Part shown: one piece after another, positions 47,061 to 54,142 of the stretch
Layout: every line of letters starts with the position of its first letter
Numbering within the stretch: the first letter of the stretch is position 1
Program-made: the position numbers and the translations under genes
Notes under the pieces: generated by a model
Databases searched by the model: none
Told to the model about the DNA's origin: nothing
What the model saw: only the letters and a program-made list of their open reading frames with translations
Assembly: GCA_031291755.1 (NCBI GenBank)
Contig: JARLIK010000001.1
Span: forward strand, 62,001 to 126,000
Reading direction: 5' to 3'
Length of the DNA stretch: 64,000 nt
Source: Acidocella sp.
GTDB lineage: Bacteria; Pseudomonadota; Alphaproteobacteria; Acetobacterales; Acetobacteraceae

Positions 47061-47581
47061 TGGTACACGCTATTCCAGTACAATCCCTTCAAAGGAAGGT
47101 CATGTATCCAATAAGCCCTAGCCAACGAGCGTTTACGGCCGTTGTGTGGTTAGGAACCTGCGCAATGATTGCGACTGAAGTTGCAAATGCATTGCCATCA
47201 ACTGATTATTATCAAGTTGGCCCGGCTTTGTCGGCGCTACCGTGTGTGGAAGCTACCCACGCAGTAACGCAAGACTTTGTCGATATTAATCCATTGATTT
47301 TCAAAAAAAATGTCGATGAATGGAAAAAGAAAAGCCTCGCGATGTCGTCGATTACCGAGATGGCGATGCTGCCTGCATACCAAAGAATAATCGGGATGGG
47401 ACAATCAGCAATACCACTGCTTTTGGCGCAGTTGCGTTCTGAGGGAAATCAACCAGATATGTGGTTTTGGGCGCTTCAGGCTATCACCGGCGTTGACCCA
47501 GTGGGCAGTGAACATGCTGGCGACATGGTAGCAATGGCGACCGCTTGGCTCGACTGGGGCACTCGAAATAATGTGTCCTAG
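47057..47581 (+). CDS. passenger protein A: helical protein, unknown function
   Basis: A 174-aa protein if started at ATG 47057; ATG 47102 has a better ribosome-binding site (AGGAAGG) and gives 159 aa. The N-terminal segment RAFTAVVWLGTCAMIATEVANA is hydrophobic and could be a signal or anchor with an A-N-A cleavage site (shown as 20 or fewer: TAVVWLGTCAMIATEVANA). The C-terminal half is helical, HEAT-like: MLPAYQRIIGMGQSAIPLLL, then MWFWALQAITGVDPV and MATAWLDWG. It overlaps passenger B by 11 nt, so the two are coupled. It is strongly AT-rich compared with neighbours. Confidence 0.68.
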   Translation: MMVHAIPVQSLQRKVMYPISPSQRAFTAVVWLGTCAMIATEVANALPSTDYYQVGPALSALPCVEATHAVTQDFVDINPLIFKKNVDEWKKKSLAMSSITEMAMLPAYQRIIGMGQSAIPLLLAQLRSEGNQPDMWFWALQAITGVDPVGSEHAGDMVAMATAWLDWGTRNNVS

Positions 47582-48044
47582 TGTCGACCCGACTGATTTT
47601 CCCAACTTAATTGCCGGAAACCATAAAGACACAAGTCCACTCGACAATAGGTACAACTGCATCGCGTACGCAGCTGACGTTGATTCAAAGTGGTGGTGGC
47701 CGGACGCGATGAACCGAGGATATTGGCCACCCAATGTAACGCGCAAAGAGACTTTAGACGCTTTTATTGAGGCGTATGGAACCAATGGCTATGTTGTTTG
47801 TTCGGATGATTCCGTAGAACAAGGCTTCGAGAAAGTTGCCATATACGCGAAAGGGCCGCAGCAAGATCAGCCGACGCACGCAGCCAGACAACTACCTAAC
47901 GGTAAATGGACGAGTAAGCTTGGGAAGGCGGAAGACATAGAGCATGACACCCCCGCTGGTGTTGAGGGGCCGGGATATGGGCGAGCGGTTATTTTCATGA
48001 AACGGCCCACCCCAAAACCCGCAATGCAAACTCCACAAGACTGA
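47571..48044 (+). CDS. passenger protein B: Cys/His-containing protein (resembles DUF7689)
   Basis: A 157-aa protein with a conserved-looking core: YNCIAYAADVDSKWWWP, then TRKETLDAFIEAYGTNGY, PTHAARQLPNGKWTSKLG and EDIEHD. The single Cys in NCIAYA followed by His in THAAR and DIEH is reminiscent of papain-like or NlpC/P60 hydrolase layouts; that is inference. I recall similar sequences under DUF7689 next to passenger-A-like helical proteins in several bacteria, but could not search. The ATG 47571 lies inside the passenger A gene (11-nt overlap). Confidence 0.7.
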   Translation: MCPSVDPTDFPNLIAGNHKDTSPLDNRYNCIAYAADVDSKWWWPDAMNRGYWPPNVTRKETLDAFIEAYGTNGYVVCSDDSVEQGFEKVAIYAKGPQQDQPTHAARQLPNGKWTSKLGKAEDIEHDTPAGVEGPGYGRAVIFMKRPTPKPAMQTPQD

Positions 48045-48062
48045 GTCAAGTATATTATTACC
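48040..48062. repeat. right terminal inverted repeat of the IS
   Basis: 23 bp ending GTATATTATTACC, perfect reverse complement of 45618-45640. The passenger B stop is at 48042-48044, inside the repeat. Confidence 0.95.
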
Positions 48063-48071
48063 AAGTCAGTG
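48063..48071. repeat. target-site duplication, right copy
   Basis: AAGTCAGTG, same as 45609-45617. The rest of the original photolyase 3' end (about 48071-48133) follows it. Confidence 0.88.
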
Positions 48072-48133
48072 CATTGAAGGCACGGGCCGCCGACATACGA
48101 CACATCATCGAACAAGGAGGTACCGGCTTATGA
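48071..48133 (+). pseudogene. orphaned 3' end of the photolyase gene
   Basis: Reading from the right target duplication in the photolyase frame gives 20 codons (ALKARAADIRHIIEQGGTGL) and a TGA at 48131-48133. This stop overlaps the SDR ATG (48130) as ATGA. It is the natural C-terminus cut off by the IS insertion. Confidence 0.85.
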
Positions 48134-48897
48134 AAATACCAACACCGGCGGATGGCATTGCCTGGGTGACCGGGGCTTCCAGCGGTATAGGCCGGGAGTT
48201 GGCGGTGCAACTGGCGAAAGAGGGCTGGATTGTAGCGGTCTCGGCGCGGCTGGTGGCGGATTTGCAAAGCCTGTCGGATGGACATCCGGGCCAGATGATT
48301 GTGGCACCCTTGGATGTGACAGACCAAACCGGTGTAATGGCCGCTGTACAAAAAATTGAGGCCGAGTCGGGCCGGGCGATTGTGCGGGCGGTGCTGAATG
48401 CCGGGACCTACATCCGCGATACCGCGCCGGATTTTGATGTGGCGACCTTTAAAATGCAGGTGGACGTGAATTTGCTGGGAACCGCCAACTGCCTGGCGGC
48501 GGTGATGCCGGCCATGCTGGCGGCGCGACGCGGGCAAATAGCCATTGTGAGTTCGTTGGCGGGATTGGCCGGTCTGCCGGGAGCGGTGACCTACAGCACC
48601 ACCAAAGCCGGATTGCTGGCGATGGCGCAAAGCCTGAAGTTTGATCTCGACCGCGCCAATGTGGCGTTATCGGTCATTCTGCCGGGTTTCGTGAAAACGC
48701 CCTTGACCGAAAAAAACAAGTTTCCGATGCCGTTTTTGATGGCAGTGGCGGATGCCGCCAAGGCCATTTTGGAAGGACTCGATAACGGGCGGTTCCTGAT
48801 TGCCTTCCCTGGCGGGTTGGCGTGGCCACTGAGATTTTTACGAATTTTACCGGCACCGCTATATTTTGCGCTGGTGGCGCGCTCCACCAAATGGTGA
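48130..48897 (+). CDS. short-chain dehydrogenase/reductase
   Basis: A 255-aa classical SDR: cofactor motif TGASSGIG (14-21), catalytic Ser/Tyr/Lys region with Y155-x3-K159 in YSTTKAG, NAG in VLNAGTYI. Substrate unknown. AAGGAGG precedes the ATG at 48130. It was originally coupled to the photolyase by a 4-nt overlap; the IS now separates them, so its expression probably depends on read-through or on IS transcription. Confidence 0.88.
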   Translation: MKIPTPADGIAWVTGASSGIGRELAVQLAKEGWIVAVSARLVADLQSLSDGHPGQMIVAPLDVTDQTGVMAAVQKIEAESGRAIVRAVLNAGTYIRDTAPDFDVATFKMQVDVNLLGTANCLAAVMPAMLAARRGQIAIVSSLAGLAGLPGAVTYSTTKAGLLAMAQSLKFDLDRANVALSVILPGFVKTPLTEKNKFPMPFLMAVADAAKAILEGLDNGRFLIAFPGGLAWPLRFLRILPAPLYFALVARSTKW

Positions 48898-48911
48898 GGC
48901 CGCCCTAGTAA

Positions 48912-49199
48912 TCAGCCGAAATTCTTTTCCGGGTGGCGTAAATGCCAGAGGCGCTCATGTGCCGCCACCAGGCTCTCGATGCTCTTGCGGCGGTTGGTGT
49001 CAGGCGAGACGGCGCGCCGGGTCAGCATGTTTTCGAGGATAAACAGCAATTGCTCGGCAATCTCATAGTCAGCCTGATCGCAGGCGTGATGGAAGGCGAT
49101 GAGGATTTTATCGGACAAGCGTCTGCTATAACGGGGAGGGCCACCGCCCTGCCTTAAAAATTCAATGCCCGAAGCGTCAGTATCACTCACGTATGTCAT
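48912..49199 (-). CDS. conserved hypothetical protein
   Basis: A 95-aa predominantly helical protein with a core DKILIAFHHACDQADYEIAE and a C-terminal SLVAAHERLWHLRHPE. It is recognisable as a coding gene by composition, and I recall similar short proteins in Acetobacteraceae, but no function is known. The ATG at 49199 is preferred over a longer reading to 49250. It is convergent with the SDR gene (14-nt gap). Confidence 0.65.
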   Translation of the reverse strand: MTYVSDTDASGIEFLRQGGGPPRYSRRLSDKILIAFHHACDQADYEIAEQLLFILENMLTRRAVSPDTNRRKSIESLVAAHERLWHLRHPEKNFG

Positions 49200-49385
49200 T
49201 CCATTTCGATTTTCAGACTCCCACGAAACTGGCCGGCGAGACTCTAACACTCACGAAAAATTTGCACAGCTAATTCCATACCGCGAAACCAGCGCATGTT
49301 ACAACATTCTAAAAAAACGACGTAAGGGGCATTTTTGGGCTCCAAGCGGCACATTAGGGTTTTCTAATTTCAATAAATTCCATAA

Positions 49386-49423
49386 AATCCGGCCCCGCCA
49401 TGAGCCTGATGACGGGCCGGATT
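49386..49423 (-). terminator. terminator after nrdB
   Basis: A 10-bp stem (AATCCGGCCC with GGGCCGGATT) over an 18-nt interval, 8 nt past the nrdB stop on the minus strand, followed by TTTATGG. The T-run is short, so efficiency is uncertain. Confidence 0.6.
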
Positions 49424-49430
49424 GCCGCAA

Positions 49431-50471
49431 TCACTCGGCTGGCAGGATATTAGCGGGTTCAACAGTCTCAAAATCCGCGAAAGCATCTTCCCAGGTGCCG
49501 GTTGTTGAGGCCTTGCTGTATTCGGTTGAGCGGCTTTCAAAGAAATTGGCGTGCTCCACAGCGTTCAGCATCTCATCGAGCCAGGGCAGGGGGTTTTTAT
49601 CGACATGGAACAGGACGTTCAGCCCAAGCTGGGTCAAGCGGCGGTCGGCGATGTAGCGGATATAGCGCTTCACCCCCTCGGCAGTGAGACCTTCCACCGC
49701 ACCTAGTTCAAACGCGAGATCGATGAAGGCGTCCTCATGGTCAACGATGGTGGCACAGGTGAGATAGAGTTCCCGGCGTAGTTCCTCGGTCCAGATTTCC
49801 GGGTTTTCCTGCACGAAGGTGCGGAATAGCTTGATGATCGACTCGCAATGCAGCGATTCATCGCGCACCGACCAGGTGATGATCTGGCCCATGCCTTTCA
49901 TTTTATTGAAGCGAGGGAAATTCAGCAAAATGGCGAAGGAGGCGAATAATTGCAGCCCCTCGGTGAACGCGCCAAACGCCGCCAGGGTTTTGGCGATGTT
50001 GTGCTTACTGTCCATGCTGAAGGCATGCATATAGTCGTACTTATCCTTCATTTCCTTGTATTTAAGGAAGGCGGTATATTCCACTTCCGGCATGCCGACG
50101 GTATCGAGCAGATGCGAATAGGCCGCGATATGCACGGTCTCGATGTTTGAAAACGCCGAGAGCATCATCAGCACTTCGGTCGGTTTGAACACGTTGCTGT
50201 AGTGCTTCATGTAACAGTTGTTCACTTCGACATCCGCCTGGGTGAAGAAGCGGAAGATTTGGGTGAGCAAATTGCGCTCAGGCACGGTGAGGTTTTTGTG
50301 CCAATCCTTCACATCATCAGCCAGCGGCACTTCCTCGGGCAGCCAATGCACGCGCTGCTGGGTAAGCCACGCCTCATAAGCCCAGGGATAGCGGAACGGC
50401 TTGTAAACCGGGTTCTCGGTGAGGAGGTCGAGTCTCACCGGATATTGGTCGGGGGTGGTGTGCGCACTCAT
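49431..50471 (-). CDS. nrdB: ribonucleotide-diphosphate reductase beta subunit (class I)
   Basis: The radical-bearing R2 subunit. 346 aa with ADVEVNNCYMKHY and SNIETVHIAAYSHL, containing the E-x2-H iron ligands and the radical Tyr three residues later (Y in AAYSHL), plus the second ligand set DHEDAFIDLAFELG. The N-terminus (LDLLTENPVYKPFRYPWAYEAW) has no ATP-cone domain. Start ATG 50471; it lies 66 nt after the nrdA stop on the same strand, so they are one transcript. Confidence 0.96.
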   Translation of the reverse strand: MSAHTTPDQYPVRLDLLTENPVYKPFRYPWAYEAWLTQQRVHWLPEEVPLADDVKDWHKNLTVPERNLLTQIFRFFTQADVEVNNCYMKHYSNVFKPTEVLMMLSAFSNIETVHIAAYSHLLDTVGMPEVEYTAFLKYKEMKDKYDYMHAFSMDSKHNIAKTLAAFGAFTEGLQLFASFAILLNFPRFNKMKGMGQIITWSVRDESLHCESIIKLFRTFVQENPEIWTEELRRELYLTCATIVDHEDAFIDLAFELGAVEGLTAEGVKRYIRYIADRRLTQLGLNVLFHVDKNPLPWLDEMLNAVEHANFFESRSTEYSKASTTGTWEDAFADFETVEPANILPAE

Positions 50472-50502
50472 GAATTTAGCCTTAAGGCGTGAGAAAAGAA
50501 GC

Positions 50503-50520
50503 CTCCCGCTTACGCGGGAG
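50503..50520. repeat. short dispersed palindrome (CTCCCGC-N4-GCGGGAG)
   Basis: 7-bp stem with loop TTAC between nrdA and nrdB; third copy of the CCCGC-N4-GCGGG element, with outer bases differing from the other two (C/G rather than T/A). Confidence 0.55.
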
Positions 50521-50537
50521 TGACGATGGAGACAGGC

Positions 50538-52418
50538 CTACTGGCAGGCCAGGCATTCCTCGTAATCGGCTGAGGCGGCAAGAGGCCGGGGGGCGGCGCC
50601 GTCGTTGACGGGCGTGATGCCGGTAAATTCGTCAGGGCGGACGGCTTTTTCTGAGACCGTATCGGCGCGCTGGATCGAGAGCGAGCGGCAATAATACAGC
50701 GATTTCACGCCCTTCTTCCAGGCCTGATAATGGATTTGGTGCAAATCGCGCTTATTCACATTGGCCGGCACGAACACGTTGATCGACTGGCTCTGGCAGA
50801 TGAACGGGGCGCGGTCAGCGGCGTGTTCGATGATCCAGCGCTGATCGAGTTCAAACGCGGTTTTATAAACATCTTTCTCATGCTGGGTGAGGAAATCCAG
50901 ATGCTGGACGCTGCCCTTGGTGGTGGTGATTGAAGACCAGGTGTCCTCATCGTCGCGGCCATATTTTTCCAGCAGCTTTTGCAAGGGCCGGTTGCGCACC
51001 GAGAAGCTGCCGGAGAGGGTTTTTTGCAGGAATACATTGGCCGCAATTGGCTCGATGCCGGGCGAGGTGTTGCCGGTGATAATCGAAATCGAGGCGGTCG
51101 GGGCGATGGCGATTTTATATGAAAAACGCTCGTCGATGCCATAGTCGGCAGCATCCGGGCAAGCGCCGCGTTCAGCGGCCAGCTTCTTAGACGCAGCATC
51201 AGCACCGGCGCGTATGTGCTTGAACATTTTGGTATTCCACACCTTCGCCATAACGCTTTCGAATGGAATATTCTGGTCCTGCAGGAATGAATGGTAACCC
51301 ATGACGCCCAAGCCCACCGAGCGCTCACGCATTGCGGCGTATTTGGCTTTTTCCATCGAGTCCGGCGCTTTATCGATGAAGTCCTGCAGCACGTTATCGA
51401 GGAAGCGCATGGCGTCTTCGATGAACTGCTCGTTCTTGTGCCACTCAAACCAGTATTCGAGGTTAAGCGAGGACAGGCAGCACACGGCGGTGCGTTGTTT
51501 GCCGTGCTGGTCCAGCCCGGTCGGCAAGGTGATTTCGGCGCAGAGGTTGGAGGTTTTCACTTCCAGGCCGGCCAGCTTGTGATGCTCGGGGCGGGCGTTG
51601 TTCACATGGTCGGAGAAAATCAGGTACGGCTCGCCGGTTTCAATGCGGGCGGTGAGGATGCGCACCCACAAGGCGCGGGCCGAGATGGTGCGGACATGAG
51701 CGCGGTCCTTCGGCGAGGTCAGCATCCACTCGGAGTCGGTCTCGACGGCGCGCATGAAGGCATCGGAGAGCAGGATGCCGTGGTGCAAATTCAGCGCCTT
51801 GCGGTTAGGGTCACCGCCAGTGGGGCGGCGGATTTCGATGAACTCCTCGATTTCGGGGTGCCAGACCGGCAGATAAACGGCGGCGGAGCCACGGCGGAGC
51901 GAGCCTTGGCTGATGGCGAGGGTAAGGCTGTCCATCACCCGGATGAACGGCACCACGCCGGAGGTTTTGCCATTCTGGCCGACTTTTTCGCCAATCGAAC
52001 GCAAATTGCCCCAATAGGAGCCGATGCCGCCGCCCTTTGAGGCCAGCCAGACATTTTCATTCCAAAGACCGACGATGCCTTCCAGGCTATCGGAGGTTTC
52101 ATTCAAAAAGCAGGAGATGGGGAGGCCGCGGTCGGTGCCGCCGTTTGAGAGCACCGGGGTCGAGGGCATGAACCACATTTTGCTCATGTAGTCATAAATC
52201 CGCTGCGCATGAGCGGCGTTGTCGCCGTAGTAGGAGGCGACGCGGGCGAATAAATCCTGATAGCCTTCGCCGGGCAATAAGTAGCGGTCATCGAGCGTGG
52301 CGCGCCCGAAATCGGTCAACAGCGCATCACGTGACCTGTCAACCTGAACCTGGAAGCGGCCCGGCATCTGGATGGTATCATCCAACATCACAGCTTCATT
52401 TTTGGACATCATATTCAT
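50538..52418 (-). CDS. nrdA: ribonucleoside-diphosphate reductase alpha subunit, no ATP cone
   Basis: Catalytic R1 subunit of 626 aa, shorter than the about 760 of E. coli NrdA. Active-site motifs are intact: the first Cys in LPISCFLNE, N-x-C-x-E in SNLCAEITLP, the second Cys in AVCCLSSLNL, the Tyr pair in SLYYCRS, and a C-terminal CxxC in ECLACQ. The N-terminus (MNMMSKNEAVMLDDTIQ) shows no ATP-cone domain, so dATP overall-activity control is probably missing. It precedes nrdB. Confidence 0.95.
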   Translation of the reverse strand: MNMMSKNEAVMLDDTIQMPGRFQVQVDRSRDALLTDFGRATLDDRYLLPGEGYQDLFARVASYYGDNAAHAQRIYDYMSKMWFMPSTPVLSNGGTDRGLPISCFLNETSDSLEGIVGLWNENVWLASKGGGIGSYWGNLRSIGEKVGQNGKTSGVVPFIRVMDSLTLAISQGSLRRGSAAVYLPVWHPEIEEFIEIRRPTGGDPNRKALNLHHGILLSDAFMRAVETDSEWMLTSPKDRAHVRTISARALWVRILTARIETGEPYLIFSDHVNNARPEHHKLAGLEVKTSNLCAEITLPTGLDQHGKQRTAVCCLSSLNLEYWFEWHKNEQFIEDAMRFLDNVLQDFIDKAPDSMEKAKYAAMRERSVGLGVMGYHSFLQDQNIPFESVMAKVWNTKMFKHIRAGADAASKKLAAERGACPDAADYGIDERFSYKIAIAPTASISIITGNTSPGIEPIAANVFLQKTLSGSFSVRNRPLQKLLEKYGRDDEDTWSSITTTKGSVQHLDFLTQHEKDVYKTAFELDQRWIIEHAADRAPFICQSQSINVFVPANVNKRDLHQIHYQAWKKGVKSLYYCRSLSIQRADTVSEKAVRPDEFTGITPVNDGAAPRPLAASADYEECLACQ

Positions 52419-52447
52419 CGCCGACCTCGATTATTCATTGGAGCTAC

Positions 52448-52463
52448 ACACTACATGTTGGGG
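52448..52463. promoter_or_regulatory. candidate NrdR box upstream of nrdA
   Basis: ACACTACATGTTGGGG matches much of the palindromic NrdR consensus (ACACAATATATTGTGT) on its left half. NrdR sites normally occur in pairs about 31 bp apart; a second copy is not clear. Suggestive only. Confidence 0.3.
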
Positions 52464-52764
52464 AGATTTTATCAATTGAATACCACATCATGCTTTAAAA
52501 TTTTTATTAACTACGATTCCCGCCTCGATTCTTAACGGGCTGTCACTGCAGCGCAACATGAATGTTCATATTACGTTCTTGTGTGCCATGACGCAATAAC
52601 GCCGCATGCCGGCTCGACTCCAGAGAGCGGCGCCAGTCTATAGTGTTTTGATCTAACTCAATGCGCGATTGCCGCGAAGCGCCCTGAACTCGGGTTAAGT
52701 AGAGTCTCGATCAGAATCTCAACATGCTGGATGCCGCGCCGCCTCTGGTTGGTTTGAGCGGGTT

Positions 52765-52797
52765 CTTTCGCGACGATCTGAAATTTAAGCGCGAAAG
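52765..52797 (+). promoter_or_regulatory. 5' leader hairpin covering the PAS-gene ribosome-binding site
   Basis: CTTTCGCG (52765-52772) pairs perfectly with CGCGAAAG (52790-52797) across a 17-nt loop. The right arm runs into the ribosome-binding site AAAGGA (52794-52799) just before the ATG at 52807, so folding could block translation. Confidence 0.45.
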
Positions 52798-52806
52798 GAT
52801 TGCTGC

Positions 52807-53319
52807 ATGCTCAAGCCGATGTCGCCCCAGGATGTAACCGGGCCGTACCGCAGCTATGATCTGATGTTGTACGAGGAGGGGTCGCGGCATCTGTTGGTCA
52901 CTGACGAAGAGGTACCGTTTCCCGATGGAAGGCTGATCGTCTCGCGCACCGATACCAAGGGGATCATCACCCATTGCAACCAATCGTTCGTGGAAATGTC
53001 CGGTTACAGCAAGGAGGAGCTGACCGGCGCGGCACATTCGATCCTGCGGCACCCGGACATGCCGACGCTGGCCTTCAAGGGCCTGTGGGATGATGTTTTA
53101 GCCGGCAAAATTTGGCATGGCTATGTGAAGAATTTACGCAAGGATGGCCGGTTTTATTGGGTCTATGCGACGGTGATTCCCAATATCCGGCAGGGCCAAA
53201 TGGTGGGTTTCACGTCGGTGCGGCGCAAGCCATCGCGGGAAAAAATTAAATCCTCAATCGCCCTCTACCAGACCCTAAAGGCAGGTGAAGGTTCAAGCTG
53301 GGAAGGGCCAACCCAATGA
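52807..53319 (+). CDS. PAS-domain protein, Aer-like
   Basis: A 170-aa protein. Residues about 45-150 form a PAS domain of the aerotaxis-receptor Aer type (RTDTKGIITHCNQSFVEMSG, LRHPDMPTLAFKGLWDDVLAG, KNLRKDGRFYWVYATVIPN), which in Aer binds FAD and senses redox state. It has no HAMP, methyl-accepting or kinase domain. Its stop overlaps the next gene's ATG as ATGA, so they are coupled and probably act together. It may sense redox state and signal to the PhnD-like protein; that is inference. Confidence 0.85.
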   Translation: MLKPMSPQDVTGPYRSYDLMLYEEGSRHLLVTDEEVPFPDGRLIVSRTDTKGIITHCNQSFVEMSGYSKEELTGAAHSILRHPDMPTLAFKGLWDDVLAGKIWHGYVKNLRKDGRFYWVYATVIPNIRQGQMVGFTSVRRKPSREKIKSSIALYQTLKAGEGSSWEGPTQ

Positions 53320-54073
53320 ACGACGGCACGGTTTATCAGATGACGGTCAGCCCGGATTTCAGCCCGCACGGCTGGTGGGTTGGTATGTGTTCAACACCTG
53401 GTTGCAGCGCAGCCTGGAGATGCATTTTCACTGCGAGATGTACAATGATTTCGAGACGCAGCGGACGGCGATCCGGGCCGACAAGGTGGATTTGATCTAC
53501 GCCAACCCGCTGGATGCCACGATGCTGGTGCGCGAGAAGAATTTTACCCCGGTGGCGCGGGCGCAGGGTGTGACGGATGAATGCATCATCGCGGTGGCGG
53601 TAGGCAGCCCGGCGCAGAGCGTGGAAGACCTCAAGCCGCAGACGCGGGTGGCCTATACCAATGATGAGCACATTAATCTGATTGGCATGATCATGCTGGA
53701 ATCAGCTGATCTGGGGAAAGACAACATTGTTCCGGTGGTGGTGGATAATTACATCCTGATCGCCAAGGCATTGATCACCAATACGGCGGATATCGGATTT
53801 TTCCCGAAAGATACCTGGAATGAATTTTCCAACGCCATCCGCAAGGAATTGCGCCCGCTGGTGACAAGCCAGATTTCCGATATTCAGCATGTACTGATTG
53901 CCGGACCGCGGTTGGCGGCTTTGGTGCCGAAGCTGCGCGAGCAGTTGCAGAACATGGTGAGCGTGCGCAACGGCGCCTCAGTGCTGGAATCGCTGGGGTT
54001 CCAGGGTTGGGAGGCCTTAACCCAGGAAGATACCGAATTCATGATTGATCTGATTGATACGCTGAAGGCCTGA
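53316..54073 (+). pseudogene. PhnD-like substrate-binding-fold protein, broken by a one-base frameshift
   Basis: Reading from ATG 53316 gives MNDGTVYQMTVSPDFSPHG, the expected family start, then drifts off. The next frame from about 53372 gives LVGWYVFNTWLQ and continues to a stop at 54071-54073 with the rest of the domain (QRTAIRADKVDLIYANP, ARAQGVTDECIIAVA). Inserting one base in GGCTGG (53370-53375) restores a single 252-codon frame. No signal peptide is seen, so the intact protein would be cytoplasmic. It could be a true pseudogene, a sequencing error, or a frameshifting site. It is coupled to the PAS gene by an ATGA overlap. Confidence 0.85.
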
Positions 54074-54142
54074 CCCAGCAGGATTGCAGCGATGTGAAGC
54101 TGGTTGTTTGAGGCCGGCGCCAGGCTTGTTATGCCAGGAGCC

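Larger units (their letters stand above)
45618..48062 (+). mobile_element. IS1595-family insertion sequence with passenger genes
   Basis: A 2,445-bp element. Perfect 23-bp terminal inverted repeats lie at 45618-45640 and 48040-48062. The 9-bp direct repeat AAGTCAGTG flanks it at 45609-45617 and 48063-48071 (the family usually makes 8 bp, so one base may be chance). It encodes a zinc-ribbon IS1595 transposase followed by four co-directional genes overlapping by 4-26 nt. Base composition of the last 1 kb is visibly more AT-rich than the surroundings. It inserted at the 3' end of the photolyase gene and appears intact. Confidence 0.95.
52419..52806. other. 388-bp intergenic region between nrdA and the PAS gene
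   Basis: No coding feature is supported here. It must hold both divergent promoters. On the nrdA side is a palindromic ACACTACATGTTGGGG at 52448-52463, which is a plausible NrdR box. On the PAS side is a hairpin covering the ribosome-binding site (52765-52797). Short proline/arginine-rich readings in this span lack ribosome-binding sites and are rejected. Confidence 0.6.

Noticed and set aside
52479-52497. Second NrdR box about 31-34 bp from the first
   Set aside because: The sequence ACCACATCATGCTTTA matches the consensus poorly and the spacing is not exact.
53366-53380. Programmed ribosomal frameshift site
   Set aside because: No slippery heptamer or downstream pseudoknot is evident at GGCTGGTGGGTTGG; a deletion or sequencing error is simpler.
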